A stretch of 64,000 nucleotides of DNA from Afipia sp049747295 (lineage in GTDB: Bacteria > Pseudomonadota > Alphaproteobacteria > Rhizobiales > Xanthobacteraceae). Both the position numbers and the translations under genes were made by a program. The first letter of the stretch is position 1. Each line of letters opens with the position of its first letter. This document shows positions 35,697 through 44,659 of the stretch, one piece after another. The stretch is taken from contig NZ_JBMHJM010000001.1 of assembly GCF_049747295.1 (NCBI RefSeq), positions 3,286,001 through 3,350,000 of the forward strand. The letters run 5' to 3'. The notes beneath the pieces are model-generated. The model searched no databases, was not told where the DNA came from, and worked only from the letters and a program-made list of their open reading frames with translations.

Positions 35697-36551
35697 ATGC
35701 AAATCGCAGAAAATCGACTCACGGGAGTTGGAATTAGTTGGGCATCGGTCGTAGCGGGCGCTGTTGCGTCTCTTGCGATCACCCTAATTCTGCTCTGGTT
35801 CGGGATTGGAATGGGCTTTTCGGTCGTCTCGCCATGGAGCGGCTCCGGTGTTTCGGCCGGAACATTTAAGGTTGGCACTGGCCTTTATCTCATAGTGGTC
35901 GCAATGATCTCCTCTGCAATCGGGGGCCACATCGCCGGTCGCTTGAGGAGTGGCTGGGAAGCGGTGCACCCGAATGAGGTGTTTTTTCGTGACACAGCAA
36001 ACGGGTTTGCCGCGTGGGCCCTGGCCACCGTTGTGGGCGCGATTCTTCTGGCATCGGCTGCAAGCACTGTTGTCGGCGGCGCAACAAGCGGCCTCGGGCA
36101 AGCCGTCGGTGCAGCGACTGCGCAATCCGCTGGGCCAATGGATGGTTATGTCGATCAATTATTGAGATCGGACGCGACTAGCCCCCCACCTGCTGGCGAC
36201 ACCGACCAAGCTCGTGGAGAGTTGACTCGTCTATTCACCTCGGCGTTCCGCTCGGGAGGGAATTTCAAGCCGGCAGACCGTACATATGTCGCGCAAGTCG
36301 TCGCGCGGCGAACCGGATTGAGTCAGGCGGATGCGGAAAAGCGCGTCAACGATGTGATCACCGATGCTAAAACCTCGCTCGATAACGCCAGAAAGGCGGC
36401 CGCACAACTTGCTTTCTGGATGGTGGCTTCACTCTTGGTCGGTGCGTTCTCGGCCAGCATCGCAGCCGCCGAAGCGGGCGGTATCCGCGATCGCAATTGG
36501 GCAACGGATACGACGGAGCCAAAAGCCGTCACCCCCGTAGCGACAAGATAA
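35697..36551 (+). CDS. Membrane protein with glycine-zipper helices (paralogue 2)
   Basis: A 284-residue protein laid out like the one at 33787: ISWASVVAGAVASLAITLIL, GLYLIVVAMISSAIGGHIAGR, a third segment near 110-135 and a terminal helix near 245-265. It has a shorter helical insert (DAEKRVNDVITDAKTSLDNA). The 22-codon hydrophobic frame follows after ten bases, suggesting co-transcription. Confidence 0.7.
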   Translation: MQIAENRLTGVGISWASVVAGAVASLAITLILLWFGIGMGFSVVSPWSGSGVSAGTFKVGTGLYLIVVAMISSAIGGHIAGRLRSGWEAVHPNEVFFRDTANGFAAWALATVVGAILLASAASTVVGGATSGLGQAVGAATAQSAGPMDGYVDQLLRSDATSPPPAGDTDQARGELTRLFTSAFRSGGNFKPADRTYVAQVVARRTGLSQADAEKRVNDVITDAKTSLDNARKAAAQLAFWMVASLLVGAFSASIAAAEAGGIRDRNWATDTTEPKAVTPVATR

Positions 36552-36561
36552 GGAGAGAGAA

Positions 36562-36630
36562 ATGCCAATCCTACTTTGGTTGCTCGGAATTCCGCTGCCG
36601 CTAATCCTACTCATCCTTCTCCTTCGATAA
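36562..36630 (+). CDS. 22-residue hydrophobic peptide
   Basis: AAGGAGAGAGAA lies before the ATG. The peptide is almost entirely Leu, Ile, Pro and Trp (starts MPILLWLLGIPLP, ends in LLLR), a single membrane span. Very short peptides of this kind recur in Bradyrhizobium-like genomes. It follows the paralogue 2 membrane gene directly. Confidence 0.55.
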   Translation: MPILLWLLGIPLPLILLILLLR

Positions 36631-37162
36631 GAAGGTTGGCTGTTGCGGCCTTTTCATTCGAGAGGCCGCAACAGTATGAGAACGATTTCATACACCGTAA
36701 TGGGTGTCGATCGACTTTGTTCGAGACGGGTCCCCCAATTCCAATCGTTCTCAGAAGCGTACTTGGGGGTGCCTTTGAGTTGCTGTTCGGTCACGTTCGT
36801 CTTGTGTCCACCTAGATTGGTGTCGTACTTCAATGAAGAGGATAGAAATCTTCTCCCATTTTAAGAAAACCTCCGTATGCCAACACAGCATATGAAGCTT
36901 GGCCGCTTGTCTTCAATCATCACGCGCTTAACGGTCCTGTTTTTTTCGTTGTTGGCGCCATGGACATCGGTGCGTTCGACTTTGTAGCTGCCGATTAGCA
37001 CTGTCTGGACGTTCGGCTGTTAGTCAAATTTCATTTTAGCTCCTCGCCCTGTGCCAATGCGCTCGAAAAGCTGAGGGTTCCTTTTCGGTAGGGCGCGAAT
37101 GGCCTCCATTCGTCCTTTACCCGGATCCCGTCTGAGCGAACGAGGGATGAACGTAAGAGACA
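36631..37162. other. Non-coding gap
   Basis: About 530 bases without a supported gene. Confidence 0.35.
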
Positions 37163-38152
37163 ATGCGGGAAGAACGGGCGGATATGAATATCGGAGCGAA
37201 CGACGTGGGAAGAGTCATGTCCCGACTGCGAAAAGTGATCGAAGGAGCAGCATCAACAGTTGAGGAACGACGCGAGCGACGCCAGCTTCGGCGGGAGCTG
37301 CAGCGCAGCGGCAACATAAAGCGCGCCGCGAAGATGCGTGTTGCACGACGGAGGATGGAAGCGGTTGAGGACCGGAAAATCTCGAGCAGGTTGAACAGAC
37401 CTGTATATGTCGGGTGCTCAGGCTGGCGTTATTGGAAATGGCGAGACTCGTTTTACGCGAACCTCGCACAAGAAAAATGGTTTGAGCACTATTCTCAAGT
37501 GTTCGATACTGTTGAAATCAACGCCTCTTTCTATTCCTGGCCCACAGTAGCGAATGTGCAAGCCTGGAGGCGCCAAGCGCGCGACAGAGATTTCGTTTAT
37601 ACGGTCAAGGTTTGCGAACTCATAACTCACGTGAAGCGCTTCAAGGGCACTAAAACTCTTATTCGCGACTTCGGCATGATCGCTGACATTCTTGGCGATA
37701 GGATGGGTTGTTTTCTTTTTCAATTGCCTCCGAGCTATCACTTTACGGAAGCGCGGCTCAGATCAATAGTGCGCCAACTCGATCCGGCACGACGAAATGT
37801 AGTGGAATTCCGGCACAAAACGTGGTGGAACGCCCAGGTTTTTCGCGCCTTCCGGAAAGCTGGGATCGTGTTCTGTTCCTGCAGCGGCCCGCGGCTTCCT
37901 GATGATCTTGTTCGGACCGCGGATGAAATATATCTGCGCCTGCACGGCCCTTTGCGCTGGTACAGGCACGATTATTCGGACGACGAATTGAAGCAGTGGG
38001 CCGACAGGATTAAGGCAAGTGGCGCAAAGAGAGCCTGGATCTATTTCAACAACGACTACGAGGCTAAGGCGACGACTAACGCTCTAAGTCTCCTCGGCTT
38101 GATTAGTCCCGCTCAAAAAACGAGGCATCGTCGGACTCGGATAGAGGAATAA
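37163..38152 (+). CDS. DUF72 family protein with basic N-terminal extension
   Basis: A 329-residue protein. An Arg-rich helical extension fills residues 1-75. The DUF72 TIM-barrel-like domain begins at VYVGCSGWRYWKWRDSFY and includes EINASFYSWP, FLFQLPPSYHF, VVEFRHKTWW, YLRLHGPLRWYRHDYS and YFNNDYEAKA. The biochemical role is unsettled; the fold suggests a metal-dependent hydrolase or lyase, possibly linked to DNA or iron-sulfur stress. The extension is unusual. The gene lies next to SRAP, another stress-linked gene. Confidence 0.88.
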   Translation: MREERADMNIGANDVGRVMSRLRKVIEGAASTVEERRERRQLRRELQRSGNIKRAAKMRVARRRMEAVEDRKISSRLNRPVYVGCSGWRYWKWRDSFYANLAQEKWFEHYSQVFDTVEINASFYSWPTVANVQAWRRQARDRDFVYTVKVCELITHVKRFKGTKTLIRDFGMIADILGDRMGCFLFQLPPSYHFTEARLRSIVRQLDPARRNVVEFRHKTWWNAQVFRAFRKAGIVFCSCSGPRLPDDLVRTADEIYLRLHGPLRWYRHDYSDDELKQWADRIKASGAKRAWIYFNNDYEAKATTNALSLLGLISPAQKTRHRRTRIEE

Positions 38153-38221
38153 CAGAACTGGTCGGAAGACTAGTGGCCTGTTCAGATACCTGACCGTCAA
38201 TCCAAGTCATGGTTTGTGTGC

Positions 38222-38815
38222 ATGTGTAACGACTACGAGCAACATATCCGCTGGAAGCAGTACTGCGATATGATGCAGGCGTTGGAGCTCGGGATTCCAA
38301 CAAAGCAAACCGAACTTGATCTGCCGGTGGCTGATGACATCAAGATCAATGATCTCGGACCGGTGATGCGTGCTGCGGGGAACGGTGTAGAGCTCGTTCC
38401 TATGAACTTCAGCTTTCCTCCATCCAGCCCGCGAGGCGGTCCGGTATTCAATTTTCGCAGCGAGGGCCGTAATTTCGAGAAGTCCAATCGATGCCTAATT
38501 CCGGCTTCAGCGTTCTTTGAATTCACTGGAAAGAAATACCCGAAAGCCAAGCATCGTTTTACGCTCAACGGAGCGTCGTTTATGGCGATCGCAGGAATCT
38601 GGCGGGATGGCAAGAACGGTGGAGCTCCGGCCTTTACCATGCTGACGACGGAGCCGAGTTCCGATGTCGCGCCCTATCATAACCGACAAGTTGTTGTGCT
38701 GAAGCCAGAGGATTGGGCGCACTGGATATATCTCACAAGGTCGCAAACGGAGCTGTTGCGTCCCCTTCCCGAGGGATCCTTAGAAGCGGAAACGGTCCGC
38801 GAAGGCAGCGACTAA
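38222..38815 (+). CDS. SRAP (SOS response-associated) peptidase, YedK/HMCES family
   Basis: The start is set at the ATG giving MCNDYEQ, because removal of Met must expose the catalytic Cys2; the in-frame GTG six bases earlier would bury it. The 197-residue product has NFRSEGR, IPASAFFEF (catalytic Glu) and PYHNRQVV (catalytic His). SRAP proteins form stable thiazolidine crosslinks with abasic sites in single-stranded DNA, shielding them from breakage. No clear SD is visible. Confidence 0.9.
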   Translation: MCNDYEQHIRWKQYCDMMQALELGIPTKQTELDLPVADDIKINDLGPVMRAAGNGVELVPMNFSFPPSSPRGGPVFNFRSEGRNFEKSNRCLIPASAFFEFTGKKYPKAKHRFTLNGASFMAIAGIWRDGKNGGAPAFTMLTTEPSSDVAPYHNRQVVVLKPEDWAHWIYLTRSQTELLRPLPEGSLEAETVREGSD

Positions 38816-38827
38816 TTAAAGGATTAG

Positions 38828-38862
38828 AAAAAGCGCCCGCGGCTTACCTGCCGCGCTGTTGG
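38828..38862 (-). terminator. Terminator-like hairpin after transketolase
   Basis: On the minus strand GCGCGGC pairs with GCCGCG around AGGTAA and leads into CGCTTTTT. It lies between the convergent transketolase and SRAP genes. Confidence 0.5.
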
Positions 38863-38945
38863 CCCCAAGCCTTCGCCTAAACGCCGAGCAGAGCGCCTGG
38901 CCTGAAAGCGCGCCCCCCTGGGGTTTGCTTGCCATGGCGCTCTCA

Positions 38946-40913
38946 TTACGCGGCTTCTTTGATGGATGCGACAATATCGGCCACAGCGAGATGGACATAT
39001 CCGAGTACGTCATCTGGCTTGCGGCCACTCTTCGGCATCATGTGTACTGCCAGCGACTTGATGAGGGGCGCATCCTTTTGTGCTGCTGCGGCTTCGGAAA
39101 GTTCGCTACCCAAGCCACCGACATAGCTATCCTCTACCGTCAAGATGGTTCCGCCGCTGCCCGCGAAAGCTAGGATCGGCGCCGTGTCCAGCGGCAGTGC
39201 ATAGGCGTCGACAACGGCAACATCGATCCCGCCTTCAGCAACTTCGTCAGCAGCTTTGAGACAGCTATGGACCATGTATCCACATGCGACGAGGACGAGC
39301 CGTCGAGTCGAAGCACCCCGCCGCAGAACCTTATGTCCGCCGAATGGAAAGTCGGTATTCGCATCGTATAACAAGGGCAAGTCCGCGCGAACGGCGCGCA
39401 GGTAGCAGGCGCTCGGGAAGGCAGCCATAGCCAGGACCAGCGAATAGGTGCTCACAGCATCGCTCGGGGTGAGGACCGTTACGGCCGGATTTCCTCGATG
39501 GTCCGTGCTGTGCGCGAACGCGCGCATGAAGGCAATATCCGCGAGCGCCATCTGACTCGGGCCATCGGATGCCAGCGTTACTCCAACGTGGGTTCCCACC
39601 AGTTTGAGGTTGGCTCCTCCGACAATCGCCATCTCGATCTGATCGAACGCACGTTCAAGGAAGCGGCCGAAAGTGCTCGCGAACGGGATCATGCCGCCGC
39701 TGGACAGACCCGCGGCTACGGAGATCATATTCTGCTCTGCAATTCGCGCCTCGAAGTAGCGGTCTGGATAGGCTTCGGCGAAGTCGAGTGCGTATGTGGA
39801 ATTCTTGACGTCGGCATCGAGCGCAGCGACATTGGGGTATGCTGCTCCTAATGCCTCCAGTGCCAAACCAAACGCGCGCCGCGGCGACAGCACATTCTTC
39901 TCGGACAGAGTTGCTGCAACCTTTGGGTTGGCAGCTACTGCCGTGTCCATATCGACCGGTATCGACTTGGCTTGGCCCGCTGAGACACTTGGAGGCCGGT
40001 TGATCCGGAGCGCGTCTTCATTCGTTGCTCGATCATCAACGTGAAGCCCGAGTTCCTCGGCTTTCCGATCAAGGTCGCCTAGCGCTGCATTGAGATGTTC
40101 CCGGGTAACCGGCGTCCCATGATGACCCATCCCAGCGAGGCTCGGCACACCCCAACCCTTGATCGTCCGCGCGATGACGCAGAGGGGTTTGCCTGCCCCG
40201 AGCTCCGCCCGACGCCGGAGTGTGTCCTCGATCTGGCTCGGATCGTGGCCATCGATAACGATTGCCGACCAGTTGAACGCTTCGGCTTTGCGCTGCAGTC
40301 CTCGCCACTGCTGTGCCTCGGCGACGAAGTCGCTCTGTCCGAGGGTATTGCAGTTCATGATGGCGACGACATTGGTCAGCGCGTGGTCGGCGATGAAATC
40401 CATTGCCTCCCATATCTGGCCCTCGCGCGACTCGCCGTCGCCGATGATGCAGTAAATCGATTTGTCCAAAGTGTTAACCCGGGCGGCCGCGGCAAGTCCG
40501 GCTGCCACCGATAGGCCTTGGCCGAGGGACCCCGTAGCAGCGTCAAAGAAGGGGAAGCCGAGCATCGGGTTGGGGTGGCCGTCTATCGGACTGTCGATGC
40601 TCCGTAGCGCCATCAGGTCGTCCATCGTCATCGGCCGGGGCGCGCCTCCCGGCGTGATCGTGACTCTGAGATCGGCGCACGCCGCATAGATGATTGGGAC
40701 GGCATGACCTTCGGATAGAACGAGCCTGTCCGATCCTAGGGCATCAGGATGTGCGGGATCCCAGCGCATCATCCGATACATCAACACGGTCGTCAGATGG
40801 GCTAGTGAGAGCGCGGTCGTAGGATGACCGCTGCCGGCAGAAGTCGTAGCCTTTATCGCTAGTTTGCCTAGTTCGATGGCCTTGGCATGTACCGCTTGTG
40901 TAACCGGGGTCAT
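38946..40913 (-). CDS. tkt: Transketolase
   Basis: A 655-residue protein of normal length. The thiamine-diphosphate site is visible in GSLGQGLSVAAGLA and GDGESREGQIWEAMDF. Further family motifs are SGHPTTALSLAHL, SEGHAVPIIYA, EARIAEQNMISVAAGL and FASTFGRFLERAFDQI. It moves two-carbon units between pentose, triose and hexose phosphates in the non-oxidative pentose phosphate pathway. Its ATG overlaps the transaldolase stop (ATGA), so both are made from one message. This fixes a pathway unit inside a block of stress genes. Confidence 0.95.
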   Translation of the reverse strand: MTPVTQAVHAKAIELGKLAIKATTSAGSGHPTTALSLAHLTTVLMYRMMRWDPAHPDALGSDRLVLSEGHAVPIIYAACADLRVTITPGGAPRPMTMDDLMALRSIDSPIDGHPNPMLGFPFFDAATGSLGQGLSVAAGLAAAARVNTLDKSIYCIIGDGESREGQIWEAMDFIADHALTNVVAIMNCNTLGQSDFVAEAQQWRGLQRKAEAFNWSAIVIDGHDPSQIEDTLRRRAELGAGKPLCVIARTIKGWGVPSLAGMGHHGTPVTREHLNAALGDLDRKAEELGLHVDDRATNEDALRINRPPSVSAGQAKSIPVDMDTAVAANPKVAATLSEKNVLSPRRAFGLALEALGAAYPNVAALDADVKNSTYALDFAEAYPDRYFEARIAEQNMISVAAGLSSGGMIPFASTFGRFLERAFDQIEMAIVGGANLKLVGTHVGVTLASDGPSQMALADIAFMRAFAHSTDHRGNPAVTVLTPSDAVSTYSLVLAMAAFPSACYLRAVRADLPLLYDANTDFPFGGHKVLRRGASTRRLVLVACGYMVHSCLKAADEVAEGGIDVAVVDAYALPLDTAPILAFAGSGGTILTVEDSYVGGLGSELSEAAAAQKDAPLIKSLAVHMMPKSGRKPDDVLGYVHLAVADIVASIKEAA

Positions 40914-42130
40914 GCCAAGGCTCCTTTGCTGGTTTCGGCTGGTGCCGCGGCGGCGGGTGCTGAGAAACCGGTCCCGGTCCCGCTGCCATTGGCGGGCCTA
41001 ACTGCGCCGGCAAGGATTACTTCAGCGCCTGCGCTTTTCAGTTGCTGTTCGACCGAAGCAATCAGTTCATTCCAGCTCTGAATGAATGACGCGATGCCGT
41101 CATGCTCCAGAACATCAGCAACATTAACAAGATCGATGCCAAGTTCCGCCAGATCGTGCACGATCGTTCGAGCTTCTGTGTAGCGGCGACTGATGGTGTC
41201 CGGCGTGGTGGCTTCAAGATGGCTGAGTGCCTGCAGAGTAGCCTCTGGCATGGTATTGACGGTGTTGGGAGCGACTAGTTCGGTTACGTAGCGCGTCGCA
41301 GCAAAGGCCTTGTCTTTTACCCCTGTCGACGCCCACAGTAGGCGCTGCATCGATCCGCCTTCTGCGGCGAGCGCGCGCCATCGATCAGAACGGGTAGCAT
41401 CTTCGTACACCTCATAGGCAAGACGTGCGTTAGCGAGGGCCGCTTGCCCATGCAACTCCTTCGCCTTTGCGTTCGCCAATTTCGCGAGGCGCTGGTCCAC
41501 TTCGGTATCAACCCTGCTGATAAAGAACGACGCGACACTTTCAATGCCAGTCAACTCTTCACGGCTGGCTGTGCGTTGCTCCAGACCGGTCATGTACGCG
41601 TTGAGGACTGCGCGGTAGCGATCAATTGAGAAAATCAGCGTGACGTTGACGCTAATGCCCGCGGCGGTACACGCGGTGATGGCCGGCAATGCTGCCTGGG
41701 TTGCCGGAATTTTGATAAACAGGTTCGGGCGATCAACCAGCCACCACAGGCCGCGAGCCTCGGCAGCCGTGCGCTCCGGATCGGCCGAAATCCGCGGATC
41801 GACCTCAATAGAAACCCGGCCGTCCTTCGTCCCACTTTGATCAAACAGAGGTCGCAACAGGTCGCACGCTGCGCGGACGTCCCAAGCAGTCAGCAGCCGC
41901 ACGGCTTCCCCAATCGCCGTGCCACGCAGGGCAAGTTCTCGAATCTGATCGTTGTAGCCCGAGCCGTCGCTGATTGATCTCGCAAAGATGGTGGGGTTTG
42001 TCGTGATACCAACGACCTGCCCGGATTTGACACTCTGTCTTAAATCACCAGAGGCGATTCTTGCCCGGCTCAAATCATCCAGCCAGATGGAGACGCCAGC
42101 CATCTGCAGGTTTTCGAAAACATTGGCCAT
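40910..42130 (-). CDS. tal: Transaldolase
   Basis: A 406-residue protein with the Schiff-base lysine Lys140 in NLFIKIPAT, plus GITTNPTIF near the start and NVTLIFSIDRY. It transfers a three-carbon unit between sedoheptulose 7-phosphate and glyceraldehyde 3-phosphate. The domain ends near residue 370. The last 35 residues are a Gly/Ala/Thr tail (GSGTGTGFSAPAAAAPAE) resembling the linker of the Tal-Pgi fusions found in related bacteria. GGGATGAG lies upstream of the ATG. Confidence 0.94.
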   Translation of the reverse strand: MANVFENLQMAGVSIWLDDLSRARIASGDLRQSVKSGQVVGITTNPTIFARSISDGSGYNDQIRELALRGTAIGEAVRLLTAWDVRAACDLLRPLFDQSGTKDGRVSIEVDPRISADPERTAAEARGLWWLVDRPNLFIKIPATQAALPAITACTAAGISVNVTLIFSIDRYRAVLNAYMTGLEQRTASREELTGIESVASFFISRVDTEVDQRLAKLANAKAKELHGQAALANARLAYEVYEDATRSDRWRALAAEGGSMQRLLWASTGVKDKAFAATRYVTELVAPNTVNTMPEATLQALSHLEATTPDTISRRYTEARTIVHDLAELGIDLVNVADVLEHDGIASFIQSWNELIASVEQQLKSAGAEVILAGAVRPANGSGTGTGFSAPAAAAPAETSKGALA

Positions 42131-42536
42131 ATCGTCTCATCCCGGCGGTTGCGTGAGCACATCCTATTTGGGAGTGCTCGGTGTCCCGGGCTTTGAACGA
42201 GTTCAATGGCCTCGAGAATACACTGCAACGCCTCAGAAGCTGATATGGCACCAAACTAACGGGCTTGCTTGTATGACAACGCGTTAACTTCGAACCCTCC
42301 AGTTCGCGTGGCATGAACGCGTGAATAGGCGAAAGACATCGATTACGGAGCGCAATGAACGCTGCGCCACCCCGCGTGGGGAGGATGATTCCCTCCAATC
42401 TGTAAGCAAGCACAGATGCGAACGGCGAGGCTTATCTCAAGTTAAGTTTGAACACGATTTTTCTCGCTCTTGTGAAGGCTGAACTTGGACACATCTTTGT
42501 CTAAGTTCCTCATGCACGCAGCGCGGTGACATTAAA
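42131..42536. other. Divergent non-coding gap
   Basis: About 400 bases separate tal (leftward) from the DnaA-N-like gene (rightward). No gene supported; promoters expected. Confidence 0.35.
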
Positions 42537-42860
42537 GTGCGATTTCAAAAAAGTTCTCGGAACAGGAGTAGGTGTCGCCACTTAAGCCCGTATGTAACTG
42601 ATCTCCAGCACTCAGTCATCGAAGCGCGTCTGAACATGCTTTTTGGCGTCGATGAATATGACCGACTTTTTGCAGGACTTTCGGTCAGGAATATCAAGGA
42701 CGGCATTGCGGATGTCTACGTGAACGAAGAGTTGTCGAGTCTGGAAATTGAAATGCTCTATCTGCCGTTACTCGCACGGTTGGTTGAATTCTGTTGCAAT
42801 ACAATCATCAAAGAAATCAACGTTGTCCCGCGGCTGCTGCGCTACCGAAAAATGACGTAG
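42537..42860 (+). CDS. Stand-alone DnaA N-terminal-domain-like protein
   Basis: A 107-residue frame with GTG start (start uncertain; no clear SD). From about residue 24, the pattern VIEARLNMLFGVDEYDRLFA, then IADVYVNEELSSLEIEMLYL, then EINVVPRLLR follows the DnaA domain I / domain II edge that binds helicase and DnaA partners. No ATPase or DNA-binding domain is present. It might titrate or modulate replication initiation under stress, or may simply share the fold. Nothing nearby is replicative. Confidence 0.55.
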   Translation: MRFQKSSRNRSRCRHLSPYVTDLQHSVIEARLNMLFGVDEYDRLFAGLSVRNIKDGIADVYVNEELSSLEIEMLYLPLLARLVEFCCNTIIKEINVVPRLLRYRKMT

Positions 42861-42886
42861 CGACTGAATACGAATAGTGAGGTTGA

Positions 42887-43564
42887 ATGACGGAATGTCC
42901 GATGGGCATTGACGATGCTGAAGCTTTTCGTGAATTGGTGAGGTCGTCCGCATTTCCTTGCGTGGGCGCGAAGTCCGCGTTGTCAAAAGGTCAGATGCGG
43001 ATCCTTGTGGCTCGCGACATCCGTTCAAACTGGGACGATGTACGTATTTACGATGGCATTAAGGAGATCGTAGACAACTATCGCCGCGATCGTGAACTTT
43101 TCCAGACATTCATCGTCATTTTCCGCGAGCCCACTAGGTTGAGCGAGGAGACATTTGAAAGATTTTTATGGGAGCGGGTGGAATCGCTTACAAATAAAGA
43201 TGCTTGGCATGGCCAGCGACACGATGCGCGGGTAAGTTCAGATCCAGAAGATCCTCATTTTTCGCTGAGCTTTGAGGAAGAAGCGTTTTTTGTCGTCGGC
43301 CTCCACCCAAACGCGAGTCGCCAGGCTCGGCGTTTTAAATTGCCTTCATTGGTTTTCAACCTGCACGACCAGTTTGAACGGTTGCGCGATGAGGGTCGTT
43401 ACGAAAAGCTTCGCGAAGTCATTTTAGAACGAGACGTGACGCTATCTGGATCGGAAAATCCGATGCTAGCTCGACACGGGGTAAATTCTGAGGCGAGACA
43501 GTACAGCGGGCGATCGGTTGATGAAGACTGGAAATGTCCATTCAATCCGGTAGTTCGCTCATGA
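42887..43564 (+). CDS. YqcI/YcgG (GntA-like) family protein
   Basis: A 225-residue protein of the YqcI/YcgG family: FPCVGAKSALSKGQ, FRDPT-like IFREPTRLSEETFERFLWER, FSLSFEEEAFFVVGLHPNAS and CPFNP at the end. The characterised member, GntA, is a haem-dependent N-hydroxylase acting on a guanidine amino acid in guanitoxin synthesis. Here the substrate is unknown; the rest of that pathway is absent. GAGGTTGA precedes the ATG. Its stop overlaps the DUF1989 start, so the two proteins probably form one small pathway. Confidence 0.82.
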   Translation: MTECPMGIDDAEAFRELVRSSAFPCVGAKSALSKGQMRILVARDIRSNWDDVRIYDGIKEIVDNYRRDRELFQTFIVIFREPTRLSEETFERFLWERVESLTNKDAWHGQRHDARVSSDPEDPHFSLSFEEEAFFVVGLHPNASRQARRFKLPSLVFNLHDQFERLRDEGRYEKLREVILERDVTLSGSENPMLARHGVNSEARQYSGRSVDEDWKCPFNPVVRS

Positions 43565-44136
43565 GAATAGCGCCGCGAAGTGGCACCGCCTTCGTTCTAC
43601 AGAAGGGGCAGGTTCTCACGATCAGCGATCCCTTTGGAGAGCAGGTAGCGGATCTGGTGGCTTTTTCTCAAGATGATTCCCGGGAAGCCATTTCGTCCGG
43701 CAGGAGCTTGGATTACGCGAGCAAATTGTTTCTCACTAGCGGGGACTTGATTTACTCTAACCGCAGCAATGTTTTTCTTGAGATCGTGGAAGATACGGTT
43801 GGTCGTCACGACTTTCTTCTGACCCCCTGCTCAAAGGATACGTTCCGCATCATCTACGGAGACCAGGATCCCCATCAAGGCTGTTTCGGGAATTTGGAAA
43901 ACGCTTTAGCACCATTTGGAATAGGGCCGGATCAGATTCCAGTAGCGTTTAATTGTTTCATGAACGTGAATGTTGACACCACAACAGGAGTCATCCGAGT
44001 TGATCCACCACTAAGCAAAGCGGGGGATTTCATCAAGTTCAGAGCCAGTTCGGATCTTGTTATCGGACTCACAGCGTGCTCGGCGCTGCAGTCTAATAAC
44101 TTCTCGTTCAAACCAATCGACTTTGCGATCGATTGA
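43561..44136 (+). CDS. DUF1989 (urea carboxylase-associated-like) protein
   Basis: A 191-residue product from the ATG at 43561, whose ATGA overlaps the upstream stop; an ATG at 43534 is also possible. DUF1989 motifs include GEQVADLVAF, DYASKLFLTSGDLIYSNRSN, HDFLLTPCSKDTF, HQGCFGNLENAL and PVAFNCFMNVN. Relatives help degrade guanidine or carboxyguanidine through the urea carboxylase route. With YqcI/YcgG it suggests oxidation and turnover of a guanidine-like amino acid. Confidence 0.85.
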   Translation: MRIAPRSGTAFVLQKGQVLTISDPFGEQVADLVAFSQDDSREAISSGRSLDYASKLFLTSGDLIYSNRSNVFLEIVEDTVGRHDFLLTPCSKDTFRIIYGDQDPHQGCFGNLENALAPFGIGPDQIPVAFNCFMNVNVDTTTGVIRVDPPLSKAGDFIKFRASSDLVIGLTACSALQSNNFSFKPIDFAID

Positions 44137-44235
44137 GCGGCCGAAGCTTATCGCGTGTGTTGCGATGATCGATGCTGAATATCCTGAATCGTCTCATCTC
44201 AAGGTGGTGCAACTCTTCGTTTCGCTTGTGAGTAG

Positions 44236-44260
44236 GGAACAACCAGAGCTCTGCGAGCTT
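44236..44260 (+). promoter_or_regulatory. Possible EcfG-type promoter
   Basis: GGAAC-N16-GCTT, imperfect -10, 20 bases before the small membrane protein at 44280. Confidence 0.4.
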
Positions 44261-44279
44261 AGCCAAGCTGTGAGGACAA

Positions 44280-44462
44280 ATGAAAAAACCCTTTTATCTC
44301 ATGGCCGGCATTGTTGCCGCACTGTTTGTGATATTGGCGGTGACAGTACCGCTGGTCACTCCCAAGGATCAGAAAAAGGCGATAAGCGAAACGATTTCCC
44401 GCGGGGCTGATGAACGCACTATTTTCAAAAAAGAACGTGAGCCAGCAAAGCCCGCGTTCTAG
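44280..44462 (+). CDS. Small single-pass membrane protein (60 aa)
   Basis: GAGGACAA precedes the ATG. One membrane helix (LMAGIVAALFVILAVTVPLV) is followed by a charged cytosolic or periplasmic tail. It is 18 bases from the next small gene and likely shares a promoter with it. Confidence 0.6.
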   Translation: MKKPFYLMAGIVAALFVILAVTVPLVTPKDQKKAISETISRGADERTIFKKEREPAKPAF

Positions 44463-44479
44463 GCAAGAGGAGCCAACAG

Positions 44480-44641
44480 ATGGACCGAGAGAAACCAAAC
44501 GATGATCCGCGACAGCGGACCGACAAGGAAAGCTTTGAGCAAACAAGGCAACCTTGGAAGCAGCCGGTGGAAAAGGAGCAAGCCCCTGGCGAACTTTCAC
44601 CAGACGACCTCGAACGGTGGCAGAGAACCAATACTCATTGA
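44480..44641 (+). CDS. Small hydrophilic protein (53 aa)
   Basis: AAGAGGAG precedes the ATG. The product is very polar (begins MDREKPNDDPRQRTDKES, includes DDLERWQR) and probably disordered. Follows the small membrane gene. No family recognised. Confidence 0.6.
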   Translation: MDREKPNDDPRQRTDKESFEQTRQPWKQPVEKEQAPGELSPDDLERWQRTNTH

Positions 44642-44659
44642 TTCTCGCTAAAGCTCGCC

